Source of the DNA: Deltaproteobacteria bacterium
GTDB taxonomy: Bacteria > Myxococcota_A > Polyangia > Polyangiales > Ga0077539
Reading direction: 5' to 3'
DNA length: 64,000 nt
Assembly: GCA_016704445.1 (NCBI GenBank)
Contig: JADJAE010000167.1
Coordinates: 26,568 to 90,567, forward strand
The notes under the pieces were generated by a model, which searched no databases, had not been told where the DNA came from, and saw nothing but the letters and a program-made list of their open reading frames with translations. Shown here piece by piece: positions 1 to 8,377 of the stretch. Positions within the stretch are counted from its first letter, which is position 1, and each line of letters begins with the position of its first letter. Both the position numbers and the translations under genes were made by a program.

Positions 1-1
1 T

Positions 2-1048
2 CCCGCCGCGCCGTCGCGCCGCGTCGAGCTGCGCTCTCCCCGCGCGGTGGGCTCGTCCGAGCTGGGCGTCTCGCTCATCGGCGCGGGCAACTACGCCCGG
101 CTGGTGATGATGCCCGCCTTCGCGAAGCTCGGGCCCGTGCGCTGGCGCGGCCTCTCCACCGCGCGAGGGCTCAACGCCGAGCACTCGGGCCGCAAGATGG
201 ACTTCGACTTCGCCACCACCGAGGTCGACGAGCTCTTCAATGATCCGGGGACGCGCGCGGTCTTCGTCGCGACGCGCCACGACCTGCACGCCGACCTGGT
301 GATCCGGGCGCTGCGCGCGGGCAAGCACGTCTTCGTGGAGAAGCCCCTGTGCATCACCGAGGAGGAGCTCGCCCGGGTGAAGGAGACCGTGGAGTCGCTC
401 GGCCGCGACTGCCCGATGCTGATGGTGGGCTTCAACCGCCGCTTCGCCCCGGCGCTCGACCGGGTGCGGGGGTTCTTCTCCGACGTGGGCGCGCGCACGG
501 TGAGCTTCCGCTTCGCGCCGGGAGCGATCCCCGGCAACGCGTGGCCGCAGGACGAGGACATCGGCGGCGGTCGCATCGTCGGCGAGGCCTGCCACGCCAT
601 CGACGCCTGCGTGGCCCTCCAGGGCAGCGGCCCGGTGAAGGTCTACGCGGAGTCCGTCGCCATGAACCCCGGGCTGGAGACCACCGACGACCAGGTGTTC
701 ATCACCATCCGCCACGCCAACGGGGGCGTGTCCAACGTGTCGTACCAGGCGGGCGGCGACCGCGCGGGCCCGGTGGAGCGCATCGAGGTCTTCGGCGGCG
801 GTCGCACCGCGGTGATCGACGAGTGGGACGACGTCTCGCTCTGGAAGGGTGAGCGCCGCACCGACGAGAAGGCCCACAAGGACCGTGGGCACGCCGCGGG
901 CTTCAAGGCCTTCGTCGAGGCGGTGCGCCAGGGCGGTCCGTGGCCCATCTCGTGGGAGGAGACCTACGGCACCGCGCGCGCGACGCTGATGGCCGTGCGC
1001 AGCCTGCGAGAGGGTCTGCCGGTGACGCTCGACGGGGACGGCGAGTGA
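2..1048 (+). CDS. Gfo/Idh/MocA-family oxidoreductase, 5' partial (likely C-terminal half of a bi-domain oxidoreductase)
   Basis: NAD(P)-dependent sugar or cyclitol dehydrogenase-type protein. A Rossmann motif (GAGNYAR) lies about 12 residues after a GTG at 47, and the family's signature EKPL follows about 97 residues after that GTG. The frame stays open to the window edge (reading ..RRVELRSPRAV before the GTG), so the gene probably starts upstream. In bi-domain oxidoreductases a zinc-dehydrogenase domain precedes a Gfo/Idh domain that opens like this one, often in surface-polysaccharide clusters; that fusion is an inference. If the gene is not fused, GTG 47 is the start (333 residues). The stop codon overlaps the next gene's ATG by one base (TGATG), which indicates translational coupling. 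Confidence 0.85.
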   Translation, partial: PAAPSRRVELRSPRAVGSSELGVSLIGAGNYARLVMMPAFAKLGPVRWRGLSTARGLNAEHSGRKMDFDFATTEVDELFNDPGTRAVFVATRHDLHADLVIRALRAGKHVFVEKPLCITEEELARVKETVESLGRDCPMLMVGFNRRFAPALDRVRGFFSDVGARTVSFRFAPGAIPGNAWPQDEDIGGGRIVGEACHAIDACVALQGSGPVKVYAESVAMNPGLETTDDQVFITIRHANGGVSNVSYQAGGDRAGPVERIEVFGGGRTAVIDEWDDVSLWKGERRTDEKAHKDRGHAAGFKAFVEAVRQGGPWPISWEETYGTARATLMAVRSLREGLPVTLDGDGE

Positions 1049-2037
1049 TGGACGCCGGGGCGTTCTCGGTGCTGCTCACCAGCGGTGGGCGGCGCGTGGC
1101 GCTGGTGCGGGAATTCCAGGCGGCGCTGAGGGCACTGGGAGTACCGGGTCGGGTATTGGTGGCGGACCTGCGGAGAAACGCCGCGGCCTTCCACGCGGCG
1201 GACGCGGGCGTGCTGGTGCCGAGGGTGACCTCGCCGGAGTACGTTCCGCACCTGCTGGCGCTGTGCGAGCGCGAGGGCGTGCGGATGGTGGTGCCGCTCA
1301 TCGACACGGAGCTTCACCTGCTGGCGCCGCACCGCGAGGCCTTCGCGGCGAGGGGGGTCACCCTGGTGGTGTCGTCGCCCGCCACGACGGAGCTTTCGCT
1401 CGACAAGCGCACCACGCGCGACTTCTTCCAGGCGCACGGCTTCGACACGCCCGCGGTGCTCGACGCGGCGGCCATCCTGGCCGACCCCGACGCGCGCTAC
1501 CCGTACTTCCTCAAGCCCGCGGACGGGAGCTGCTCGGTCGGGGCGACGCGCATCGACGACGCCGAGTCGCTGGCCTTCCACGCGAGGCACACGGCCAACG
1601 CGATGGTGCAGGAGTTCGTGAAGGGCGAGGAGTACACCCTCGACGTGCTGGCGGACCTTACCGGCAAGGTGAGGTGCGTGGTGCCGCGGCTGCGCATCGA
1701 GACCCGCGCGGGCGAGGTCTCCAAGGGCATGACCGTGAAGGACCCGCTGCTGATGGAGGCCGGGCGGAGGGTGGTGGAGGCGCTGCCCGGGGCGATGGGG
1801 TGCATGACGGTGCAGCTCTTCCTCACGGCCGAGCGGGCGGTGAAGTTCATCGAGATCAACCCCCGCTTCGGCGGGGGCTTTCCGCTCGCGGCGGCGGCCG
1901 GGGCGAAGTACCCCGAGTGGCTCATCGCGTGGGCCCTGGGGAGAGAGCCCGAGGTGGCCATGGACGCATGGACCGACGGGCTGGTGATGCTCCGCTACGA
2001 CGACGCGGTCTTCGTGCAGAAGAGCGAGATCGGGTGA
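1048..2037 (+). CDS. ATP-grasp domain ligase (CarB/PylC-like)
   Basis: A 329-residue ATP-grasp enzyme, expected to couple ATP hydrolysis to joining a carboxylate to an amine or thiol; the substrate is unknown. An N-terminal pre-ATP-grasp Rossmann-like segment (VLLTSGGRRVAL) is followed by the ATP-binding region (FLKPADGSCSVG; MVQEFVKGEEYTLDVL) and the metal-binding end (KFIEINPRFGGG, with E and N positioned to coordinate Mg). I chose ATG 1048 because it overlaps the previous stop; an in-frame start at 940 would lie wholly inside the upstream gene. Pairing with an oxidoreductase suggests a polysaccharide or nucleotide-sugar tailoring operon. The C-terminus ends at the edge of an abnormal G/T tract, so any downstream operon partner may be missing from the assembly. 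Confidence 0.85.
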   Translation: MDAGAFSVLLTSGGRRVALVREFQAALRALGVPGRVLVADLRRNAAAFHAADAGVLVPRVTSPEYVPHLLALCEREGVRMVVPLIDTELHLLAPHREAFAARGVTLVVSSPATTELSLDKRTTRDFFQAHGFDTPAVLDAAAILADPDARYPYFLKPADGSCSVGATRIDDAESLAFHARHTANAMVQEFVKGEEYTLDVLADLTGKVRCVVPRLRIETRAGEVSKGMTVKDPLLMEAGRRVVEALPGAMGCMTVQLFLTAERAVKFIEINPRFGGGFPLAAAAGAKYPEWLIAWALGREPEVAMDAWTDGLVMLRYDDAVFVQKSEIG

Positions 2038-2038
2038 A

Positions 2039-2463
2039 CGGGGGGGGGGGGGGGGGGGCCGCGGCCCGGGTTTTGGTGGGGGGTTGGGGGGGGGGGGGGG
2101 GGGGTCGGCCGGGGGGCGGGGGGGGGTTTTTTTGGGGGGGGGGGGTTTCGGGGGGGGGGGGGGGGGGGGTGGGGGGGGGGGGGGGGGGGGTGGCCGGCGC
2201 GGCCCTGGGGTGGGGGTTGGGGGGGTGGGGGGTTTTGGTTGGGTTTCCTTGGGGGGTTTTTTTTTTGTTTGTGGTTTGGGGGGGGGGTGGGGGGGGGGGT
2301 TTTTTTGTTGTGTGGGTTTTTTGTGTTTTGGGGGTTTGTTTTCGGGTGGTTTGGTTTTGGGGGGGGGTGGGGGGGGGGTGGGGGGGGGGGGGGGGGTTTG
2401 GTGTTTTTGGTTTCGGGGGGGGGGGGGGGGGGGGGGGTGGGTTTTTTTTTTGTTTTTGGGTTG
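2039..2463. repeat. A-free G/T low-complexity tract (probable sequencing artefact)
   Basis: About 425 bases between two genes contain no adenine at all and very few cytosines. They consist of long G runs broken by T runs. Long open frames here only encode Gly/Phe/Val/Trp or, on the other strand, Pro/Lys/Thr stretches, so none is a gene. The composition is what two-colour Illumina chemistry gives when signal fades to dark (called G) and one dye channel is lost. A real G-quadruplex-forming spacer is the alternative. No regulatory element can be read from it. Confidence 0.75.
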
Positions 2464-2479
2464 AAGCAGGAGACCATTC

Positions 2480-3523
2480 ATGGCGATCAAGACACTGAAG
2501 ATCGAGAGCCTCAGCGCCTTCGAGGACGCGACCTTCGAGCTGGTGCCGGGTATCAACGTGCTGCTGGGGGCGAACTCCACCGGGAAGACGCACGCGCTCA
2601 AGTGGCTGTACGCGAGCGTGAAGGCCCTGGAGCTGCCGGTGCTGGAGGGGGAGGCCGCCAGCGAGCGCCTCCTCACGAAGGTGCCAGCGGTGTTCGCGTC
2701 GGCGGAGCGTCGGATCGACCGCCTCGTGACCGTCGGTGCGGGCGCCGAGTCCGGGCGCGTACTCGTGCAGGGCGATGAGGGCCGCATGCTCTATTCGGTC
2801 CATAAGCCGAATGCTCTCTCGTTTGGAGGTCATTGGAAGTCGGCGGCGCCGACGGTGTTTCTTCCCTCCCGCGAGGTCCTCGCCCTCTACGAGGGCTTCG
2901 TGGCCTCGTACCTCAACCGCGAGCTGTCCCTCGACGAGACCTACTACGACGCCTGCGTCGCCCTGAGCGCCTCGGTCGCGCGCGGTGAGCGGGCGGAGCT
3001 GGCGCGTACGCTGCTGGCTCCCATAGAGGCGCTGCTCGGGGGCCGTGTCGAGCTCACCGGCAACCGCTTCGAGGTGGTCTTCGGTGATGCTCCGGGGCTG
3101 CGTCTCGAGGCCCATCTCGTGGCCGAAGGTCTGCGAAAGATCGGCACCCTCGCTCGTCTCATCCAGAACGGCAGCGTCCTCCCACACGGTCTGCTCATCT
3201 GGGACGAGCCGGAGTCCGGTCTGAACCCGCGGCTGGTGGCGGCGCTCGTGCCGATCCTCCAGGCCCTGGCGACGGCGGGCGTGCAGATCGTCCTCGCCAC
3301 GCATGACTACCTGCTCGCGCGACGCCTCTCGATGCTGTCAGAGGCGAGCACCAGCGCAGTGAGGCCGGTGAACTTCTTCCTCCTGTCGCGTTCGGGGCCG
3401 AGCGCGCCGGTGGAGGTCGCTTCCGGGCCGACGCTCGCCGAGCTCCCGCAGACGCCCATGGAGGAGGAATTTCTTCGGCTCTACGACGACGAGGGACGGG
3501 CCTTCGCAGAAGGGCGCGGATGA
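2480..3523 (+). CDS. AAA/ABC-type ATPase (AAA_21/RecF-like), first gene of a two-gene pair
   Basis: A 347-residue ATP-binding protein of the ABC/SMC-like class. Walker A is GANSTGKT (residues 30-37). The signature and Walker B region reads LLIWDEPESGLN with D242 and E243, and a switch histidine (ATHDY, H275) follows. The N-terminus (IKTLKIESLSAFED) is typical of the beta-strand start of AAA_21/OLD-like ATPases. All catalytic positions are intact. It overlaps the next gene by four bases (ATGA), so the two products are probably made together. Such ATPases next to a nuclease-like gene are common in anti-phage modules, but no known system is recognised here. It sits just after an unreliable G/T tract, so upstream partners may be missing. 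Confidence 0.85.
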   Translation: MAIKTLKIESLSAFEDATFELVPGINVLLGANSTGKTHALKWLYASVKALELPVLEGEAASERLLTKVPAVFASAERRIDRLVTVGAGAESGRVLVQGDEGRMLYSVHKPNALSFGGHWKSAAPTVFLPSREVLALYEGFVASYLNRELSLDETYYDACVALSASVARGERAELARTLLAPIEALLGGRVELTGNRFEVVFGDAPGLRLEAHLVAEGLRKIGTLARLIQNGSVLPHGLLIWDEPESGLNPRLVAALVPILQALATAGVQIVLATHDYLLARRLSMLSEASTSAVRPVNFFLLSRSGPSAPVEVASGPTLAELPQTPMEEEFLRLYDDEGRAFAEGRG

Positions 3524-4080
3524 GCACCTTCGTCGAGAGCCGGTTGGAGTTCGTGTTCGATGAGAATTGGCAGGTGGAGCGATGGGACGAACAGCCTGCC
3601 TATCGGAGCACCGGTGGGTTCGCGTCCGTCCCGGGGACGAGCGCGTGCGACTTCCTCGGTCGCCACGCGGCGGCGCCCGCGGTCTATCTCATCGAGGTCA
3701 AGAACTTCACCGAGTACCACCACGCCAATCGCGACAAGCCCACGTCCGCGGCGTGGGCCGAGACCCTGGCTGCGAAGGTCCGCGACACCCTCGCCGGCGC
3801 ACTCTGGACACGAGGTCGCTCCTTCGACGAGCCCCCGATTCGCGCGCTGGTCGACGACACGTTCGCGGCGCTGTTGCGCGACAAGCCGGCGTTGCGGGTC
3901 GTCTTCTGGGTGGAAGACCGTCCGCCCCTCGACCCGGCGGTGGCGAGCGCGTTGGAGATGGCGATCCGGCGTCACCTGGTGCGGTGGTTCAGGATCGGCA
4001 ACGTGCGGGTGACCAGCCGCTCGCGCTTCGACCCCGCGTGGGTGCCTGGCTTGACGGTGCGCCCAGCGGGCGGCTCGTAG
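3520..4080 (+). CDS. Hypothetical protein with PD-(D/E)XK-like motif, partner of the ATPase
   Basis: A 186-residue protein of no family I recognise. A hydrophobic strand leads to E59-V-K61 (YLIEVKNF), with D44 fourteen residues earlier (ACDFLG). D..ExK at this spacing is the PD-(D/E)XK nuclease pattern. A second strand (LRVVFWVEDR) and a C-terminal helix with WFRIGNVRV follow. ATG 3520 overlaps the ATPase stop (ATGA), so it is translationally coupled. The simplest inference is that the ATPase senses or loads and this protein cuts nucleic acid. It could instead be a non-catalytic adaptor; the motif alone is suggestive, not proof. There is no membrane segment or signal peptide. Confidence 0.7.
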   Translation: MSTFVESRLEFVFDENWQVERWDEQPAYRSTGGFASVPGTSACDFLGRHAAAPAVYLIEVKNFTEYHHANRDKPTSAAWAETLAAKVRDTLAGALWTRGRSFDEPPIRALVDDTFAALLRDKPALRVVFWVEDRPPLDPAVASALEMAIRRHLVRWFRIGNVRVTSRSRFDPAWVPGLTVRPAGGS

Positions 4081-4189
4081 GTTTCTCGCCTTGGGGTCTT
4101 TACCCCTCGACGGGGCCGCGGCAGGCCCTCGCCAGGGCGTCGCGGACATCCTTGAGCAGTCGTGGGCGTTCACCCCCGGCGACTCGCAC

Positions 4190-4516
4190 TCACTCCCAGA
4201 AGCGCGCCGGGAGCTCATCCGGCCGCTGTTCGTTCTCCCCCTCGGACTGGCCGGGCGGCAGCGAAGCGTCGCGGAAGTACCAGGAGACCCGACCGTCGCG
4301 GTGCACGTCGACCTGCAGGGTGTAGCGGTCACCGCACCAGGTGAACCGCACCGCCCCATCAGCCTCGGAAAGGTCGGGCTCGGAGAGGAGTTCGCGCGAC
4401 AGGTCCGACCAGAACGCCAGCACCCGGGCCGCGTGGTCCCGCTCGATGTGGTGGTCACCGAGCGTCACGAGCGCCTGCCAGAAGGACTCTCCATACCGGG
4501 AAGAGTGGAGATTCAT
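4190..4516 (-). CDS. Small hypothetical protein
   Basis: A 108-residue acidic protein on the opposite strand, convergent with the ATPase/nuclease-like pair. It has a coherent amphipathic N-terminal helix region and a strand pattern (VRFTWCGDRYTLQVDVHRDGRVSWYFRD), and ends in a Glu/Gln-rich tail. No domain is recognised. The strand and turn pattern and the sensible residue composition argue that it is a real gene and not a shadow. It contains single Cys and several Trp residues, has no signal peptide and no membrane segment. About 280 bases separate its start from the next gene, where I see nothing else. Confidence 0.55.
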   Translation of the reverse strand: MNLHSSRYGESFWQALVTLGDHHIERDHAARVLAFWSDLSRELLSEPDLSEADGAVRFTWCGDRYTLQVDVHRDGRVSWYFRDASLPPGQSEGENEQRPDELPARFWE

Positions 4517-4796
4517 GGCGAGGCCTCACGGTTGCGGTCGACGCTGTGAAGGAGTCTGGCGCTCATGGACCGAGAATGCGCCCGGCGGCAGAGGGCGGCA
4601 ACGCTGCGACCTCCCGCTCGATGCGGGCGGTGGTACCCGGATGGAGCGGTGACGCTGCGGGATCAGCGCTGTCAGGCGCGAACTCGAACTCCTCGCGAGC
4701 CACGGATCCGTTTTCGGGTGTAAGCCCCTCGCATCCCCTGGCGTTTCCAGGGCGACCGCGCGCGACGATCGGGTCGTCGCCGCGCGGAGGAGCGAA

Positions 4797-5876
4797 GTGC
4801 CTGCCATGCGAGATCGGTCACCGTCTGCGGGTCGTACAGGGTGGAGCGCCTCCGCCCTGCTGGTGATGAGCCTGTGCCTGCCCGCCGCGAGCGGGTGCGC
4901 CGCCGGGAGCTCGTACTCCCGCTCGGGGTACAGCCCGCCGTCACAGGCCTACGCCGGCGGCGGCGCGCAGCCGCAGAGCGTGCAGGAGGTGAGCGTCGCC
5001 AGCGCCAGCACGGAGAGCACGGGGAGCGATTCCTCCGGGAGCGACAGCGAAGAGTCACCCCCCTCCGAGCCCGCCGCGGATGCGCCCGCCCCGCCGCCGC
5101 CCTCCCCGCAGCCCGTCGCGGCCCAGGCCCCCGCCCGGCCTCCGGCGTCGCGCGAGGCGCAGGCCGCCCTCGGCAACACCGTCGCTCACGGGGCCACCAC
5201 GCCCGCGACGACGACCGCGCGAGGCCCTGCGGGGCGCACCACGCCCGCTCCGGGTGGAGCCGCCAACAACGTCACCGCGCCTGCGGTCGCCGAGGCGACG
5301 CCGCCCGCGCCGATGCTCATCTACACGGCCGCGGTCGACATCTCGGTGCGCCGCGCGGAGATCACCGCCACGCTCGATCGGGTGGTCGACCTCGCCTACT
5401 CGATGGGCGGCTACCTGGTGCAGCGCACCGACTCGCAGGTGCAGGTGAGGGTTCCGTCGGCGCGCTTCCGCGAGGGGGTGCGGCGGGTGGAGGAGCTCGC
5501 GGAGGTGCTCCATCGGACCATCAACGCCCAGGACGTCTCCGAGGAGTTCAACGACCTGGAGGTGCGGCTCACCAACCTGAGGGCGGTGCGTCGGCGGCTG
5601 GAGGAGTTTCTGGCGCGCGCGGCCAACGTCGCCGAGGCGCTGCGCGTCGCGCAGGAGCTGGAGCGGGTGACCCAGGAGATGGACCGCATCGAGGGCCGCA
5701 TGCGCTTCCTCCGGGCGAGGGCGACCTTCTCGCTGGTGACGGTGACGGCGCACCCGCGCTCCGAGGTGGTGGTGGCGCCCGATCCGCTGCCGGGCTCGGC
5801 GGTGCGTCGGCCGCTCGACCTCCCCGTGGTGTGGCTCGAAAGGCTCGGCCTCGGCCGGCTGCTCCAGTTGCGCTGA
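4797..5876 (+). CDS. DUF4349 lipoprotein
   Basis: A 359-residue lipoprotein. The N-terminal signal ends in a lipobox-like LPAASGC. A long low-complexity Ala/Pro/Ser linker (about residues 40-165) follows, then a DUF4349 core: 'LIYTAAVDISV', 'AYSMGGYLVQ', 'VRVPSARF', then a coiled-coil segment (LEVRLTNLRAVRRRLEEFL..) and the closing 'RATFSLVTVT'. The usual C-terminal membrane helix of DUF4349 proteins is not evident. I chose GTG 4797 because GGAGGAGCGA sits at good spacing; ATG 4806 is in frame nine bases on. The function of DUF4349 is unknown, though it is envelope-associated. It is followed two bases later by another lipoprotein gene, so an operon is likely. Confidence 0.85.
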   Translation: MPAMRDRSPSAGRTGWSASALLVMSLCLPAASGCAAGSSYSRSGYSPPSQAYAGGGAQPQSVQEVSVASASTESTGSDSSGSDSEESPPSEPAADAPAPPPPSPQPVAAQAPARPPASREAQAALGNTVAHGATTPATTTARGPAGRTTPAPGGAANNVTAPAVAEATPPAPMLIYTAAVDISVRRAEITATLDRVVDLAYSMGGYLVQRTDSQVQVRVPSARFREGVRRVEELAEVLHRTINAQDVSEEFNDLEVRLTNLRAVRRRLEEFLARAANVAEALRVAQELERVTQEMDRIEGRMRFLRARATFSLVTVTAHPRSEVVVAPDPLPGSAVRRPLDLPVVWLERLGLGRLLQLR

Positions 5877-5877
5877 G

Positions 5878-6372
5878 ATGTTCAACCGACAACCGATGAC
5901 TGGTGACGCCATGACCACGCTCCGCCGCCTCCCGCTGCTCCTCGCGCTCTCGCTGCTCGCGCCGGCCTGCGCGAGCTTCCATGTGAACACCCCCAACGGC
6001 TTCGCCGAGCTCGAGGACGACTCGCGCTACGACTACCGCGCCACCAACGCCGACGGCGTCGTCATCGCGGTGCGAGTGATGCGCAACGAGCCCGAGGCCA
6101 GCCTGGAGTTCTGGGGGCGGGTGGTGGACGAGCGGCTGCGACGCCAGGGCTACACCCCTCAGGGAAACCCCGAGCCCGTGCGCAGCGCCAACGGGGTGGC
6201 GGGGGTGATGTTCCGCTATGGGGCCACCGTCGGGGGGAGGGCCCACCGCTACCAGGTGGCGGTGTTCGTGCGGGCCAAGAAGGTCTACGTGATGGAGGCG
6301 GGCGGAGACACGGAGGTGTTCGACCCGGCGGCGCCTGCGGTGGCGAGGGCGTTCGGGTCGTTTCGGACCTGA
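5878..6372 (+). CDS. Hypothetical lipoprotein
   Basis: A 164-residue protein; the more likely functional start is ATG 5911, which places a short charged N-region before a hydrophobic stretch ending in the lipobox LAPAC. The mature part begins with SFHVNTPNGFAELE and contains alternating strands (YRATNADGVVIAVRVM.., HRYQVAVFVRAKKVYVMEAGG), suggesting a small beta-rich domain similar in style to periplasmic stress or lipid-binding lipoproteins. No family is recognised. It lies one base after the DUF4349 gene stop and is probably co-transcribed with it. Confidence 0.75.
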   Translation: MFNRQPMTGDAMTTLRRLPLLLALSLLAPACASFHVNTPNGFAELEDDSRYDYRATNADGVVIAVRVMRNEPEASLEFWGRVVDERLRRQGYTPQGNPEPVRSANGVAGVMFRYGATVGGRAHRYQVAVFVRAKKVYVMEAGGDTEVFDPAAPAVARAFGSFRT

Positions 6373-6519
6373 GGGCCTCCGCGCTGGTATCGTCGCGGGT
6401 GATGTCCACTCGCACCGCGACGCTGGCGCTCTCCTCATTGGCCTCGGAGGCCCACCCTCAACCACGCAGAGAAGAAGCTCCTGGCGGAGGCACTGCGGCG
6501 CGCGGAGGAGACCCGCGAC

Positions 6520-7101
6520 GTGATGGAGGACGCCCTGGTCGGCTTCGGCCGCTGGGTGCTGGTGGCGGTGTTCAGCGACGACGCCAGCGCGGCCCTCGAC
6601 GAGCGCGCGGACAACCCCGTGTGGCGCGAGCTGCTGGCGCGGGCGGGCGGTCCGACGCTGCGGCTCAACCGCCGGCTGCTCTACGTGAGCGTGCACATCG
6701 CGGCGAGGGACAAGCGCATCACCGACGAGGCGTGGCGCTCGCTGGAGCCCGGGCGCAAGGAGCTGCTGCTCCCGCTGGGCGACGAGAAGCTGATGCGCAA
6801 GGCCGCGCAGCACGTGACGGCGATGAAGCTCACGCAGCGGGACACGCGCGCCTACGTCGACTCGCTGCGGGAAGAGCAGGGCCACGCGCCGAAGGTGCGG
6901 CTGACGGCGCCGCGGCTCATCGGGCAGGTGAAGCGCTTCCGCGGGGCGGTGGCGACGGCGGCGGCCCAGCGGCGGGCGGCGACGCTGGCGCGGCAGATGG
7001 ACGACGAGCAGAAGAGGGCGCTGACGGAGGAGCTCGACGCCATCGCCGCGTGGGTGAAGGAGATGCGCCGGAGCGTGCGGGGCAAGCGCGACGAGGGCTG
7101 A
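6520..7101 (+). CDS. Hypothetical protein, start uncertain
   Basis: A 193-residue, mostly helical, basic protein (many Arg/Lys; LRLNRRLLYVSVHIAARDKRITDEAW). No domain is recognised. GTG 6520 and ATG 6523 are the first in-frame starts. However, the frame is open back to 6403 and reads a convincing helix (HAEKKLLAEALRRAEETRD) just upstream, so the true N-terminus is probably longer. An ATG at 6402 in a different frame (MSTRTATLALSS) could be the real start if a base is missing near 6450. The C-terminus is a coiled-coil-like helix ending KRDEG. About 218 bases without a gene follow. Confidence 0.65.
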   Translation: MMEDALVGFGRWVLVAVFSDDASAALDERADNPVWRELLARAGGPTLRLNRRLLYVSVHIAARDKRITDEAWRSLEPGRKELLLPLGDEKLMRKAAQHVTAMKLTQRDTRAYVDSLREEQGHAPKVRLTAPRLIGQVKRFRGAVATAAAQRRAATLARQMDDEQKRALTEELDAIAAWVKEMRRSVRGKRDEG

Positions 7102-7319
7102 AGGCTGTTCGGGCGGGAATGCAGATCGCACGGGAAAAACAGGTGAAATCGGTGGTGTTACGGCGCCGTAACAGGTGAGGAGCTGCGGGTCGGCGGGTGG
7201 CGAGAGCCGATGGGGTGTGAAAGCCCTCGGGTCGTCGAACAGAGCGAGTGCTGTAACGGGTGAAGCCGACAGTCCCCACCGTGGGCGCTTCTGGGTTGTG
7301 ACACCAAACAGAGGCTTCG

Positions 7320-7796
7320 ATGTCGGAAGAGAAGACCCAAGGTCTGTCCAAAATTCTGGAGCGGGGGCAGAGGGCTGCTCAGCGGCTCGCGCCCGCGACC
7401 GACAAGCTGACGGAGACCATCGCGCAGATCGAGCGGTCGCTCAGCGAGCAGCGTCTGGGCTCGCGGGGGAGCGTCCTGCTGTCATCTCAGGATATTCTCG
7501 ACGACGACGAGAACTATCGGGGGACCGAGATCACGAACCTCGCATTCCGAAAGGTGGGCAAGGTCTGGCGCCTGATGATCGATTCGGGGCCCAATGACGA
7601 GCCGGAGCATTGGTCTTCGATCCCGCTCATCAACGCGAGCCGCGAGCTGCGTGTGTTGGCCGTTGATCGTCTTCCCGAGCTCGTCGAAGAGCTCGTTGCC
7701 GATGCAGAGAAGCGGATCGCGGAGGTCGAGGCGAAGCAGGCCACCGCTGATGCGCTGCTCGCCACGCTCAAGCGCCGCGCCGGGGGTACGCCGTGA
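7320..7796 (+). CDS. Hypothetical protein of a HEPN-associated module
   Basis: A 158-residue acidic protein. Its N-terminal helix is coiled-coil-like (RAAQRLAPATDKLTETIAQIERSLSEQ). A central strand-rich part (LAFRKVGKVWRLMIDSG, followed by 'WSSIPLINASRELRVLAVDRLPELV') precedes a second C-terminal helix. The middle 'LAFRKVGKVWRL.. WSSIPL.. ASRELR' pattern resembles small antitoxin-like or partner proteins, but I recognise no family. It overlaps the following HEPN-like gene by four bases (GTGA). The arrangement (small coiled-coil protein, then HEPN-like protein) suggests a toxin-antitoxin or conflict module, with this as the partner; that is an inference. Confidence 0.7.
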   Translation: MSEEKTQGLSKILERGQRAAQRLAPATDKLTETIAQIERSLSEQRLGSRGSVLLSSQDILDDDENYRGTEITNLAFRKVGKVWRLMIDSGPNDEPEHWSSIPLINASRELRVLAVDRLPELVEELVADAEKRIAEVEAKQATADALLATLKRRAGGTP

Positions 7797-8338
7797 GCCG
7801 TGCTCTCGATCTGCTCAAGCAGGCTGACGATCTCCTGGCACTGGATCCGCGACGTCCGCGACAGGTGAACCTCCAGCGCGCGATCTCGAACGCCTACTAC
7901 GCGCTCTTCCACCACCTCATCGAGCAGGCCGTCCCGGCATCGCTGGGTCAGGATCGGTCGCCCGAGGCGCGACAGATCGCGCGGTCGATGTCGCGTTGGT
8001 ACGGCCATGGCCAGATGAAGGACACCGCGAACTGGTTCCGCCGCGCTGGAAAGGTCCCACCCAGGATCGCCGCGCTGCTCGGACGTTCCAGCTTGTCGCC
8101 GCGGGGAATCGTGCCCGTCGAGCTCGAACGCGTTGCGACGGCGTTTGCCAACCTTCAGGAGGCACGCCACATCGCGGACTACGACGTCGGCGCGCGCTTC
8201 ACCCGCTCCCAGGCGCAGGAGTACGTCCGGGTCGCCCGAAACGCGCTCGCCGATTGGGAGGTCGTGGCGACCACCGGGGTCGGGCGTCTCTTCCTCCTCC
8301 TGCTGCTCACTGGTGAGGCGCCAGTGCTGACCCGCTGA
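7793..8338 (+). CDS. HEPN-like protein
   Basis: A 181-residue helical protein. 'NLQRAISNAYYALFHHLIEQAV' in the first third is the typical HEPN/AbiV-like helix signature (A..AYYALFH), and 'ARHIADYDVG' in the last third matches the second characteristic block of this group. HEPN proteins are often RNA-cutting toxins, but I do not find the canonical R-x4-6-H motif, so it may be non-catalytic or use other residues. GTG 7793 overlaps the upstream stop, so the pair is translationally coupled. The C-terminal tail (GRLFLLLLLTGEAP) is unusually hydrophobic and may be an unstructured end or a frame error. Confidence 0.7.
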   Translation: MSRALDLLKQADDLLALDPRRPRQVNLQRAISNAYYALFHHLIEQAVPASLGQDRSPEARQIARSMSRWYGHGQMKDTANWFRRAGKVPPRIAALLGRSSLSPRGIVPVELERVATAFANLQEARHIADYDVGARFTRSQAQEYVRVARNALADWEVVATTGVGRLFLLLLLTGEAPVLTR

Positions 8339-8377
8339 GCGCTGCTGTTCGCACTACTGGCGTGGTAACGTCAGGAC

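Noticed and set aside
2084..2464. Glycine-rich 'protein' in the A-free tract
   Set aside because: Only Gly/Phe/Val/Trp runs; product of low complexity, not a gene.
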